NCBI GenBank assembly: GCA_012797975.1
Contig: JAAZOD010000016.1
Coordinates: 1 to 42,610 of the forward strand
DNA from: Pelolinea sp.
GTDB taxonomy: Bacteria > Chloroflexota > Anaerolineae > Anaerolineales > Anaerolineaceae
Reading direction: 5' to 3'
DNA: 42,610 nt
Shown here: positions 33,957 to 41,217 of the stretch, piece by piece
How the letters are laid out: the number at the start of each line of letters is the position of its first letter
Numbering within the stretch: position 1 is the stretch's first letter
Notes under the pieces: generated by a model
Told to the model about the DNA's origin: nothing
The model's input: the letters and a program-made list of their open reading frames with translations, nothing else
The model's database searches: none
Position numbers and translations under genes: made by a program

Positions 33957-35552
33957 CTATTTATTTCCAAATAGTCTTTCAATTATATTGTCTCTTGGCT
34001 GCATGTGTGGTGGTTTCAAGTGAGCTAAATCTGCTCCTGCTTTGCGCTGCATATCAATGTAATTATTGAAAGCGCCTTCGGGAAGAAGGGTGACCTGTAA
34101 AATATCCTCCCCTGAAATTTTCAGGGTGTCCGAAAATTCTTCATTCAGTTCTGCCATACTTTCCTTGATCTTCAATGCTGCAGCATTGGCAGAGAGTTCG
34201 ATGCCCGGTTTCATTTCGATGTAAAGATGTAAAAGGGAGTCGGCATTGACAACTTCTTTTCGGGCAGTCCAATCTACATATTCAATTCCAGCTTTTTCGA
34301 TCCCCATCCAAATATCGGTCTCTGTCAATTTCACCATGGTACCCAGATCGATCAGATCGTCAGCTCTGGAATAGAACTTGAATTGCGGCAATTTCACTCC
34401 GATCTCTTTATCTTCCAATGCAATGAAATTGATCAAATCGCTAACACGGTAGCGCATCAAGGCTCCCCCCAATAAATTCGTAAAGACGATTTCATAGATT
34501 CCCGGTTTCACCTCATCGAACAACACCGTTTTCGGCTTGTAAGTCGGATCAGCTTTATTCTTCATATATTCATCATAGGGTATGAACTCATAGAAATCGC
34601 AATCAGGGAACAGCGTCATGCCTTTGAAATTCCAGGCCTGCATGGCGATCATCCCACCTTCCGTGCAGGCGTACCCTTCCAGTGGTTTTCTTCCCCAATA
34701 GTATTCAAGGCGTTCACGATAGATTTCGGTATCCATCCCGCCGGTCATGATCCCTTTTAATTTCCAGATGTCCTTTGGAAGCAGCGGCCGTTTTTGGATT
34801 TTCGCTTTTAGATACCCGATCAGCAGCCGTCGAATGGTTCTGGGTTTGAGCATTTCTTTCGATATCTTTACGCCTCCCGAGCCGCTGGCAAAACGCTCCC
34901 CCATCTTTCCCAGGATCATAGCCAGACCAAAGAAAATGTCCAGTCCGGTATCCATTGCCATGAGAAAACCTTTGTTCACTCGTTCGCCGTATTCCATTTT
35001 TTCGGCTTCATCCAAGGGGGGAACAAAACGCACATCCGCATTTTCATAGGTCGTATAGCTGATATAACCGGAAGTGTAAGGTCGCGGGGCAGTGGCCAGC
35101 AGCACCACATCGCCAGATTCAAGCGGTACATCCCCTTTTTCGCTGCAAGATGCCTGGATCATGGCGCTGATCACCACTTCCGCCATCTTGTCGTAGATCC
35201 TTTGGGAATAAGGGATCCATTTGCAGGGATATTTCCCCGATTTTCCCGACGTGCGGGCCCACATGTACTTCTCCCTGGGAAGGTTTTTCTCATCTTTTTC
35301 CATTAAGAAGGGAACATAATCATCATAAGTGGTTAGTGGAACAATTTTCCGGAAATCATCCATGGATTCGATTTTATGGTCGCCAAGAAAGTGCTTCCCC
35401 AATTTACTTTCTCGAAGAAATGCAACCTGTTCCATTAATAATCGGTTTTGAATCTCCATGAATTCTTTCATGGTGAGATCCAAATATCCGCAATATTTTT
35501 CCCAGATAAGATCTTGTCTACCCTGTTGTAGTAATTCTTTGTACGTTGTCAT
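33957..35552 (-). CDS. GH3-family acyl-adenylating enzyme
   Basis: 531 aa. GH3 proteins belong to the ANL adenylating superfamily; plant members join amino acids to jasmonate or auxin, while bacterial members are mostly uncharacterised. Motif 1 is TSGKSGKYPCKWIPYS (about 101-116), motif 2 ACTEGG and motif 3 RYRVSDLINF, all in the right order. FDEVKPGIYEIVFTNLLGG and FYSRADDLIDLG are typical GH3 text. ATP-dependent activation of a carboxylic acid followed by conjugation is inferred; substrate unknown. AGGAGA six bases upstream decides for the ATG at 35552 over a TTG at 35558. The gene follows the methyltransferase after two bases. Confidence 0.87.
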   Translation of the reverse strand: MTTYKELLQQGRQDLIWEKYCGYLDLTMKEFMEIQNRLLMEQVAFLRESKLGKHFLGDHKIESMDDFRKIVPLTTYDDYVPFLMEKDEKNLPREKYMWARTSGKSGKYPCKWIPYSQRIYDKMAEVVISAMIQASCSEKGDVPLESGDVVLLATAPRPYTSGYISYTTYENADVRFVPPLDEAEKMEYGERVNKGFLMAMDTGLDIFFGLAMILGKMGERFASGSGGVKISKEMLKPRTIRRLLIGYLKAKIQKRPLLPKDIWKLKGIMTGGMDTEIYRERLEYYWGRKPLEGYACTEGGMIAMQAWNFKGMTLFPDCDFYEFIPYDEYMKNKADPTYKPKTVLFDEVKPGIYEIVFTNLLGGALMRYRVSDLINFIALEDKEIGVKLPQFKFYSRADDLIDLGTMVKLTETDIWMGIEKAGIEYVDWTARKEVVNADSLLHLYIEMKPGIELSANAAALKIKESMAELNEEFSDTLKISGEDILQVTLLPEGAFNNYIDMQRKAGADLAHLKPPHMQPRDNIIERLFGNK

Positions 35553-35554
35553 AC

Positions 35555-36289
35555 TCAATCTCCTTTTCTTTTGGCCTGGATAAGGATTGGATCAGGAATC
35601 CAGGGGCGGCGTGATTGTAATTTTTGAATTTTTATTTCCGAAAAACCGGCTTCTTCCAGCTCTTCCTCCCATTTCTCCGCAGTACGTATATTGGGCAGTG
35701 CCTCCGCCTCAGCCCATGCGCGGGAACTGTTTTCTCGAAACAAAAAGTATAAAAATGCCAAGACACGGATAATGGAACGCACAAGGGGATTCATCCAGGT
35801 TTTCGATGCACCCACATCCACAACCATCACCTGCCCATTGAAATCAGTCACACGGAACATTTCACAAAGCAGTTTTTTCACATCCATGTGATGAGTTGCC
35901 AGAGCGCAGGTGATCAGATCAAAACTGCTGGAACGAAAAGGGATTTCAAGCGCGGAAGCACACAGCATTTCAATGGGAGATCCTTTTCCCAGGGATTTTT
36001 TCCCAAGTTCAAGCATTCGGTAAGTGATATCCAACCCAACCATCTGTTTCACCAGTGGGTTGGCCGAGAGGATTGCCCTCGGGATCATCATTTTTCCGGT
36101 TGCCAGGTCAAGGATCCTTTTCTCCTGAACATCGTTACAGTTCGCAAGCAATGTGTCGAGCAGTTCGGCATAACTCCAACCCCAAAAGAGATTCAATTCT
36201 GAATCCATTTTCTTTTCATATTCAGGAGCAAGGTCGGTAAAAGCATCAATGACATGTTGCTGCTCTTTTACAGGAACATCGTCTGTCAT
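35555..36289 (-). CDS. Class I SAM-dependent methyltransferase (UbiE-like)
   Basis: 244 aa Rossmann-fold methyltransferase. Motif I is ILDLATGKMMIPRAIL (about 59-74), where the usual DxGxG is DLATG. Motif II acidic region reads VGLDITYRML. Motif post-II FDLITCALATHHM and HM are typical of the UbiE/Coq5 group. A hydrophobic stretch (VRSIIRVLAFLYFLF) near residues 168-185 could touch the membrane. The substrate is unknown; being first in an operon with a GH3 enzyme suggests a small-molecule or lipid acid. The ATG follows a TATAAC box by eight bases. Confidence 0.85.
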   Translation of the reverse strand: MTDDVPVKEQQHVIDAFTDLAPEYEKKMDSELNLFWGWSYAELLDTLLANCNDVQEKRILDLATGKMMIPRAILSANPLVKQMVGLDITYRMLELGKKSLGKGSPIEMLCASALEIPFRSSSFDLITCALATHHMDVKKLLCEMFRVTDFNGQVMVVDVGASKTWMNPLVRSIIRVLAFLYFLFRENSSRAWAEAEALPNIRTAEKWEEELEEAGFSEIKIQKLQSRRPWIPDPILIQAKRKGD

Positions 36290-36297
36290 AGCACCTA

Positions 36298-36325
36298 GTT
36301 ATATATTGTTCTCAAAAAAAATCAA
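36298..36325 (-). promoter_or_regulatory. Predicted promoter of the methyltransferase-GH3-HD-GYP operon
   Basis: On minus: TTGATT (36325-36320), 16 bases, TATAAC (36303-36298), then 8 bases to the ATG, giving almost no leader. Confidence 0.5.
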
Positions 36326-36589
36326 TTGGGAAATTGAACAATGCCATACTTCTATGGCAACAGCCCGCCGAACAAAACCTACTTTTAGTATACCAGAATA
36401 TGAAATCGCACCGCACCCTGATTTCTTGGTATAAATTCGAGAGTAATATAACACATTTCAACAGGGAGGAAGACAGTATCGACCCGTGTTTTCATCATCC
36501 CTTTTACCCCATTGACATTTTTATGAAAGAGGTATAAGAATAACAATACTGAGGAAAAATAGTTCGCTGGTTCCTGTTTTAAATGCTTC
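36326..36589. other. Divergent intergenic region
   Basis: AT-rich spacer between the methyltransferase operon and the diguanylate cyclase gene (about 300 bases in total including the flanking promoter). Apart from the two predicted promoters I see only short chance open frames and no RNA gene. Confidence 0.5.
36512..36538 (+). promoter_or_regulatory. Possible promoter of the diguanylate cyclase gene
   Basis: TTGACA (36512-36517), a short 15-base spacer, and TATAAG (36533-36538), about 50 bases before the ATG at 36590. Confidence 0.4.
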
Positions 36590-38254
36590 ATGAAAAGACA
36601 AAATAAAGACGCCGCCAAGCGCATTTACTCAACAAGAAATGCTATATTCGGTTATTTGATAGGGTTGATATTCCCTGTCTTGGCATATCTGTCTGAATTC
36701 CTAAAAACAAAGGGCGGTTTCTCACTGAATACGTTTCAGCAATTCCATCTTGAAAACCCGTTGTTTTGGCTTGTCGATTTCATCCCGGTTTTTGTTTTTT
36801 GCATCATCTACTTCACCCCGCAGGAAGAGCACGGTAATTGGATGACTTCGCTTTTTAAGAAGATCGACCACTCAAACAGTTATGAAATCTTCAAACAGAA
36901 AACTTTTTATGAATCCCTGGTAAACAACAGTCCGGCAGCCATTGTCACCATGGATGCTGACCAAAAAATCATTTCAGTCAACCCTGCTTTTACGAAAATG
37001 TTCCAATATACACAAGAAGAAGTCCATTTAAAGGATCTCGATGTAACCATTGCGGCCGATTGCGACCTTTGCCAGGCGCAGGAATTTACACAGACCGTCC
37101 TTCAGGGCGGAAATATTCATGGGTCGGGAAAAAGACGCCGCAAAGATGGCACGTTGATCGATGTGGAAATTTACGGCGTCCCAATCTTTCTGGAAGGAAA
37201 ACGCGTCGGTGTTCTAGGGATGTACATTGACATTACCGACCGCATCCGGTCGGAGGAAATCATCAAAGAAAGCGAACTGCGTTATCGCAGTTTGTTCCAT
37301 GATTCTCCAATTTCCATGTGGGAAATGGATTTTTCTCTGGTAAAGGAATGGATCGATGCGCTTGAATTCAATAAGGAGGACGAACTTCGTCTATTTTTGG
37401 AAAAAATGTCGCATTTTGAAAGAGAATTTTCATCGTTGATCCGGATCATAGACGTCAATCAAGCGACCTTGCTGTTATACAAAGCCCATGACTTAGAGGA
37501 TTTACGCAAGAATATAGACGGGATTTTTATTGAGCAATCCATCGGGCCGATGCAATCTACTTTGTTAGCGTTATTCAACGGATCCCATCAGATTGAAACA
37601 GAAATTCCCCAACGGACCCTTGATGGCATGATTCTTCATACCATCATGCGGCTGTCGCTGGTGAACGGATTTGAAAAGGATTGGTCCCGAGTCCATTTAT
37701 CGGTTTTGGATATCACAGAGCGCAAATGGGCCGAGGAAAGAATGCGATTTTTAACCATGCATGATTCCATGACCGGTCTCTATAACCGCGCTTATTTTGA
37801 AACGGAATTGAAGAGGATTTCACGAGGCCGCCAGTTCCCGCTCAGCGTGATCGTCTGCGATCTGGATAATTTGAAAACCACCAACGACCAATATGGGCAT
37901 ACTGCGGGAGATGCCATCATCTGCAAAACTGCATCCATCCTTCTGGAAAGTTTTCGAGCGGATGATATTGTGGCAAGGTTGGGAGGTGACGAATTTGCAG
38001 TGATCATCCCCAATCTGGAAGAAGACCGGGTGTTCAAGATCGTGGAACGGTTGCAGAAAAACCTGGAACAGTACAACCGCACATTGCTTGTTGGTGATAG
38101 CACCCATCGGGTAAATCTCTCCATCGGTTCTGCCACCACGCAAAACGAAGCAGAGGTGGCGGAACTTTTTAAACTGGCAGATCAACGTATGTATCGCGAA
38201 AAACTTAAAAAACGCGCTTCCTCCTCAAAAGGGAGTACCTTCAATAAAAACTGA
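36590..38254 (+). CDS. PAS-domain diguanylate cyclase (GGDEF)
   Basis: 554 aa. Two membrane helices (about 18-38 and 57-76) are followed by a PAS domain (about 103-220: NNSPAAIVTMDADQKIISVN ... DITDR), a second PAS-like region (about 228-375) and a C-terminal GGDEF domain. The active site GGDEF is intact at 465-469. The inhibitory I-site RADD lies at 456-459, exactly five residues before it, so product inhibition is expected. No EAL domain. It makes cyclic di-GMP. It is divergent from the operon encoding the HD-GYP phosphodiesterase. The start lacks a strong ribosome-binding site. Its TGA is inside the downstream hairpin. Confidence 0.92.
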   Translation: MKRQNKDAAKRIYSTRNAIFGYLIGLIFPVLAYLSEFLKTKGGFSLNTFQQFHLENPLFWLVDFIPVFVFCIIYFTPQEEHGNWMTSLFKKIDHSNSYEIFKQKTFYESLVNNSPAAIVTMDADQKIISVNPAFTKMFQYTQEEVHLKDLDVTIAADCDLCQAQEFTQTVLQGGNIHGSGKRRRKDGTLIDVEIYGVPIFLEGKRVGVLGMYIDITDRIRSEEIIKESELRYRSLFHDSPISMWEMDFSLVKEWIDALEFNKEDELRLFLEKMSHFEREFSSLIRIIDVNQATLLLYKAHDLEDLRKNIDGIFIEQSIGPMQSTLLALFNGSHQIETEIPQRTLDGMILHTIMRLSLVNGFEKDWSRVHLSVLDITERKWAEERMRFLTMHDSMTGLYNRAYFETELKRISRGRQFPLSVIVCDLDNLKTTNDQYGHTAGDAIICKTASILLESFRADDIVARLGGDEFAVIIPNLEEDRVFKIVERLQKNLEQYNRTLLVGDSTHRVNLSIGSATTQNEAEVAELFKLADQRMYREKLKKRASSSKGSTFNKN

Positions 38255-38283
38255 CACGGAGAAAAATTCGTTCTCCGTGTCAG
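38246..38283. terminator. Terminator between the GGDEF and PspC genes
   Basis: 13-base perfect stem CTGACACGGAGAA / TTCTCCGTGTCAG with a 7-base loop. The T run is good on the minus strand (TTTTTATT), weak on plus, so it mainly ends the PspC transcript. It contains the GGDEF stop codon (38252-38254). Confidence 0.8.
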
Positions 38284-38344
38284 CCATCAATTTCTTTGCA
38301 AAATTTTTCGTTCCAATAACTCCAACTATTGGAGAAAATAGCGG

Positions 38345-38569
38345 CTATTTCTCCTTGCCCTGTACATCAATGGTTTCCTCGCTGATCAATGGTTCTTCCG
38401 GTGTGATGATCCATAAGATGATATAAACCAGCACCCCTCCCAACCCGGCAAAGACCAGGATGAGGAAAATGATCCGTACGATGGTCGGATCGACCCCAAA
38501 GTAATCACCCAATCCGGCACACACACCTGCTAGTATTTTTTCATTTCGCTTCCGATAAAGTCTTTTCAT
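38345..38569 (-). CDS. PspC domain membrane protein (second copy)
   Basis: 74 aa. RLYRKRNEKILAGVCAGLGDY, then VDPTIVRIIFLILVF and a membrane segment ending ITPEEP, plus an acidic/lysine tail of 14 residues absent from the copy at 31148. AGGAG lies before the ATG. It converges on the diguanylate cyclase gene. The two copies align without gaps through most of their length and are probably paralogues. Confidence 0.9.
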   Translation of the reverse strand: MKRLYRKRNEKILAGVCAGLGDYFGVDPTIVRIIFLILVFAGLGGVLVYIILWIITPEEPLISEETIDVQGKEK

Positions 38570-38675
38570 TTTTACTCCTGTTACCTATATTACGAAATTA
38601 ATCCACCCGGGTTGCATGAATGTCCTGCATTGTATTTCTTATGGGATCTCCATGGATCAGGTTTTCGCCTTCTGG

Positions 38676-39674
38676 CTATTCTTGCTGTGTCCAAGCGGGA
38701 TAAAAATCCTCTCCGGAGGAAGTGGTCATTTGAAAGATCGCTTTGGTATCCAGATCCATGATATAGATGTCACGATTCCCCTGATAGTTAGATGCAAAGA
38801 TCAGATACTGGCCATCCGCGCTCCATTTGGGCATTTCGGTGGATGCTTCGAAATTGGTAGTTTGTTCAAGATCATCCGCCTCGAGATCATAGATATAGAT
38901 TTCCTCAAACCCGCTGCGAGTGGAAATGAATGCGATTTGTTTCCCATCCGGTGACCAGGCAGGTTGAGCATCTTCGGCGGTATTTTCTGTAACTCGCTTG
39001 ATATCGAGCCCGTCTTTGGTCATGATGTACAGTTCATTGTTCACATCACGATCCGTTTGATAAACGATTTGCTCCCCATCCGGCGACCAGGCCGGAAAAC
39101 CATCGCTGAAAGAATTGTTGGTAAGCTGGATAACATTCCTGCCATTTAAATCCATGAGGAATATTTCATCATCGCCATCCCGATTGGAGACAAAGGCAAT
39201 CGTTTTTCCATCCGGTGAGACGGCGGGCAATACATCGTCACCCGCATCGTTCGTCAGCCGTTTTATCCCACTCCCATTGGCATTCATGATGTAGATCTCG
39301 GGATTTCCATCCCGGTCCGACACAAAGACGATCTGGTTTCCATCACTGGTCCAGGTCGGAAAGACATCCACATTTTCATTGGAAGTCACTTTCGAAAGGG
39401 TTGCGCTCTGGAAATCATAAACATAAATATCCAGGTTCCCATTGCGATCGGATTGAAAAGTCACTTTTCCCTTCAGATCGACCGGATTCAGTGCTGCCAC
39501 AGCGATCGGCGTGGAAGTGGCCGGGATCAAAGGGAGTGTTGGCCATATTGTAGCAGTCGGGGTGGTTGTCGCTTCGGATTCTGCGGTTGCGGCATTTCCC
39601 TTTTTTTGAAAGAAGGTCTGGCAACCACCAAGCAATACAAGCAATACCATTAAAACAATGATTTTTCTTTTCAT
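38676..39674 (-). CDS. TolB-like beta-propeller lipoprotein
   Basis: 332 aa. Lipobox LGGC with the cysteine at residue 18, then a Thr/Pro linker (TTTPTATIWPTLPLIPATSTP is its core, about 36-56). The rest is six PD40/WD40-like repeats of about 42 residues, each with a SDRxGNxxIYxMD strand and a PAWSPDGxQI turn. This predicts a six-bladed propeller like the C-terminal half of TolB. No Pal or TolA genes are nearby, and the protein lacks the TolB N-terminal domain, so it is not TolB itself. The ATG overlaps the stop of the upstream lipoprotein gene (ATGA), so the two are coupled. Confidence 0.87.
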   Translation of the reverse strand: MKRKIIVLMVLLVLLGGCQTFFQKKGNAATAESEATTTPTATIWPTLPLIPATSTPIAVAALNPVDLKGKVTFQSDRNGNLDIYVYDFQSATLSKVTSNENVDVFPTWTSDGNQIVFVSDRDGNPEIYIMNANGSGIKRLTNDAGDDVLPAVSPDGKTIAFVSNRDGDDEIFLMDLNGRNVIQLTNNSFSDGFPAWSPDGEQIVYQTDRDVNNELYIMTKDGLDIKRVTENTAEDAQPAWSPDGKQIAFISTRSGFEEIYIYDLEADDLEQTTNFEASTEMPKWSADGQYLIFASNYQGNRDIYIMDLDTKAIFQMTTSSGEDFYPAWTQQE

Positions 39675-40393
39675 TCTTGATTTTCCTGATTCATCGTCTG
39701 CGTCACATCGATCAGATAGAAATTATCAAACAGAACATGCACTCCCACGTCTTCAAAGCTGCCGGCGATCATGCCCACATCACCAGTGCTGAAAGTTTTG
39801 TCTTGCTGCACATCCAGCAAATTGCCATTGACATATAAAAAAAGAAATTCTTTATAACAGTTGAACACGATCTGGTTCCTTTCGCCATCCTTCGCAATAG
39901 AGTCGGATTGGAGCATGGTGTCGTGTCCAAGGACCGTGTACTCGCCATTCTGTATTTTGAAAATCCCGTAATAACCATCACTGCTGATCAGGCCTGCATA
40001 GAAATTCTTTTCATCCTGATAGCGGCAGATCAGGCCGTAATCATTATCATAGGTGCCTTCCACGTATTGGGCATCCACCTGCAGTCCGATATCAGCATAC
40101 GTGCGATAGAGTGTTGAAAAATAATCAGTGTTCTTTTCATTGACCAGGATGTGATAGCTTCCATCCATATAATCCGTTCCCCCGAGATCGGTCTCTGTCT
40201 GATCCCAACCGGAAGTATTGGAACTGAAATCATCATAGAAGATCGTACCGGCCGGCAGCGTGCTTTGGGCCTTTTCCTGAGCAAACCAAGCTGTTCCAAA
40301 GGGAAGAATGTTGCATGCAGAAAAAAACAGCAGAACAACCATATTGATCAAAACACACGCCTTATTGAACGACGAGTGATTCTTCTTCATCAT
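39671..40393 (-). CDS. Lipoprotein with a concanavalin A-like domain (paralogue)
   Basis: 240 aa. The signal peptide ends FFSAC (C27). The mature part starts after a short linker with GTIFYDDFSSNTSGWDQ, then YADIGLQVDAQYV, DYGLICRYQDEKNFYAGLIS with SDGYYGIFK, DVGMIAGSF and VLFDNFYL. The order of motifs matches the product of 22849-23598, especially CR...WY/FYxxxIS and DGYY. A sugar- or surface-binding role is possible; no enzymatic residues are evident. The ATG at 40393 sits six bases after a TATAAT, so the mRNA is probably leaderless. It is coupled to the TolB-like gene. Confidence 0.73.
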   Translation of the reverse strand: MMKKNHSSFNKACVLINMVVLLFFSACNILPFGTAWFAQEKAQSTLPAGTIFYDDFSSNTSGWDQTETDLGGTDYMDGSYHILVNEKNTDYFSTLYRTYADIGLQVDAQYVEGTYDNDYGLICRYQDEKNFYAGLISSDGYYGIFKIQNGEYTVLGHDTMLQSDSIAKDGERNQIVFNCYKEFLFLYVNGNLLDVQQDKTFSTGDVGMIAGSFEDVGVHVLFDNFYLIDVTQTMNQENQE

Positions 40394-40399
40394 CAGTAG

Positions 40400-40429
40400 A
40401 TTATAGTTGATAACTTATGCCTTTCTAAA
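40400..40429 (-). promoter_or_regulatory. Promoter of the lipoprotein / TolB-like pair, leaderless layout
   Basis: On minus: TTTAGA (40429-40424), 18 bases, TATAAT (40405-40400), six bases (CTACTG), then the ATG at 40393. Confidence 0.5.
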
Positions 40430-40508
40430 CTCCGGAGAAGGGTTTTGCTTCCTCTCGAATTTTGAGAGGCATCTCCAGCCAGAACATGGATAAAAACAGT
40501 TCAAGAAA

Positions 40509-41084
40509 TTATTTCATGCCCAATTTCCTGTTTTGCATCAGCAGTTTCAATGCTTCACCAGCGCGTTTTTTGCGCGTTTCTTCTTTTTTGGCATCCATAA
40601 TCCACCGAATATAGTTGCGGCGGTGAGAAGGAGCCAGCTTGTTGAAATTTTTCCAGCCGGTCTCGTTTTCCTTTAAAATTTCTTGAATCGATGGAGATAA
40701 TTCCGGTTCTGGTTTCCGGTCCCTGGGCTTATCGAATTCTACGTCATCGACCGCAAAATCCACTTTGTCCAAACCTGCCTGGGTCATGCGCCCTTCCCTA
40801 ACAAGCTTCACCACACGGCGTTTGTTCAATTCTGACCATTTGCTGCCTGCCTTGCGCGGGGTGAATTTCTGAGCATATTTTTCCTCGTCCACCCGCTGCA
40901 CCAGACTGTCGATCCAGCCAAAACATAATGCCTCTTCCACTGCATCTTCATAGGAGATGCGTGGTTTTCCACTGCATTTTTTATAATAAATCAGCCAGAT
41001 TTCTTCTTCAGAAGCGGCATGCTTTTCCAGCCAAACGTGCCAGGTATTGCGGTCAGGCGCATAAATAGTTTTTGTTAATCTCAT
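40509..41084 (-). CDS. YdeI/OmpD-associated family protein
   Basis: 191 aa. It matches the family often annotated as bacteriocin-protection or YdeI-like: LEKHAASEEEIWLIYYKK, then SYEDAVEEALCFGWIDSLVQ, YAQKFTPRKAGSKWSELNKRR and, at the C-terminus, FNKLAPSHRRNYIRWI with DAKKEETRKKRAGEALKLL. The protective role is known only for a few members and should not be assumed. GAGGAAAA precedes the ATG. Its 3' side has a small CCTCTC/GAGAGG hairpin without a T run. Confidence 0.88.
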   Translation of the reverse strand: MRLTKTIYAPDRNTWHVWLEKHAASEEEIWLIYYKKCSGKPRISYEDAVEEALCFGWIDSLVQRVDEEKYAQKFTPRKAGSKWSELNKRRVVKLVREGRMTQAGLDKVDFAVDDVEFDKPRDRKPEPELSPSIQEILKENETGWKNFNKLAPSHRRNYIRWIMDAKKEETRKKRAGEALKLLMQNRKLGMK

Positions 41085-41149
41085 TTTTCCTCAAAATGAT
41101 TTATGGACGTTCTCCCCAAAACTCCATTCATTAATTCTATCCCCTCATG

Positions 41150-41203
41150 TTTTTTAAACAAAGAGAATCCAGGGTCGACAGATTCTTCCCTGGCTTCTCT
41201 TTT
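41150..41203 (-). terminator. Terminator of the MFS transporter gene
   Basis: Stem AAAGAGAA-x-CCAGGG with CCCTGG-x-TTCTCTTT (14 pairs, one mismatch), 13-base loop. On the minus strand it is followed by GTTTAAAAAAC; a T run of three limits confidence. Confidence 0.6.
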
Positions 41204-41217
41204 GCCACAATTAGCGT

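Noticed and set aside
36334-36537. Plus-strand open frame of 67 codons in the intergenic region
   Set aside because: Low-complexity composition, no ribosome-binding site, overlaps predicted promoters.
38676-39480. Direct repeats at about 126-base spacing
   Set aside because: They are the protein-level propeller repeats of the TolB-like gene, not a DNA repeat array or CRISPR.
40451-40469. Hairpin CCTCTC/GAGAGG after the YdeI-family gene
   Set aside because: Only six pairs and no T run on either strand, so not called a terminator.
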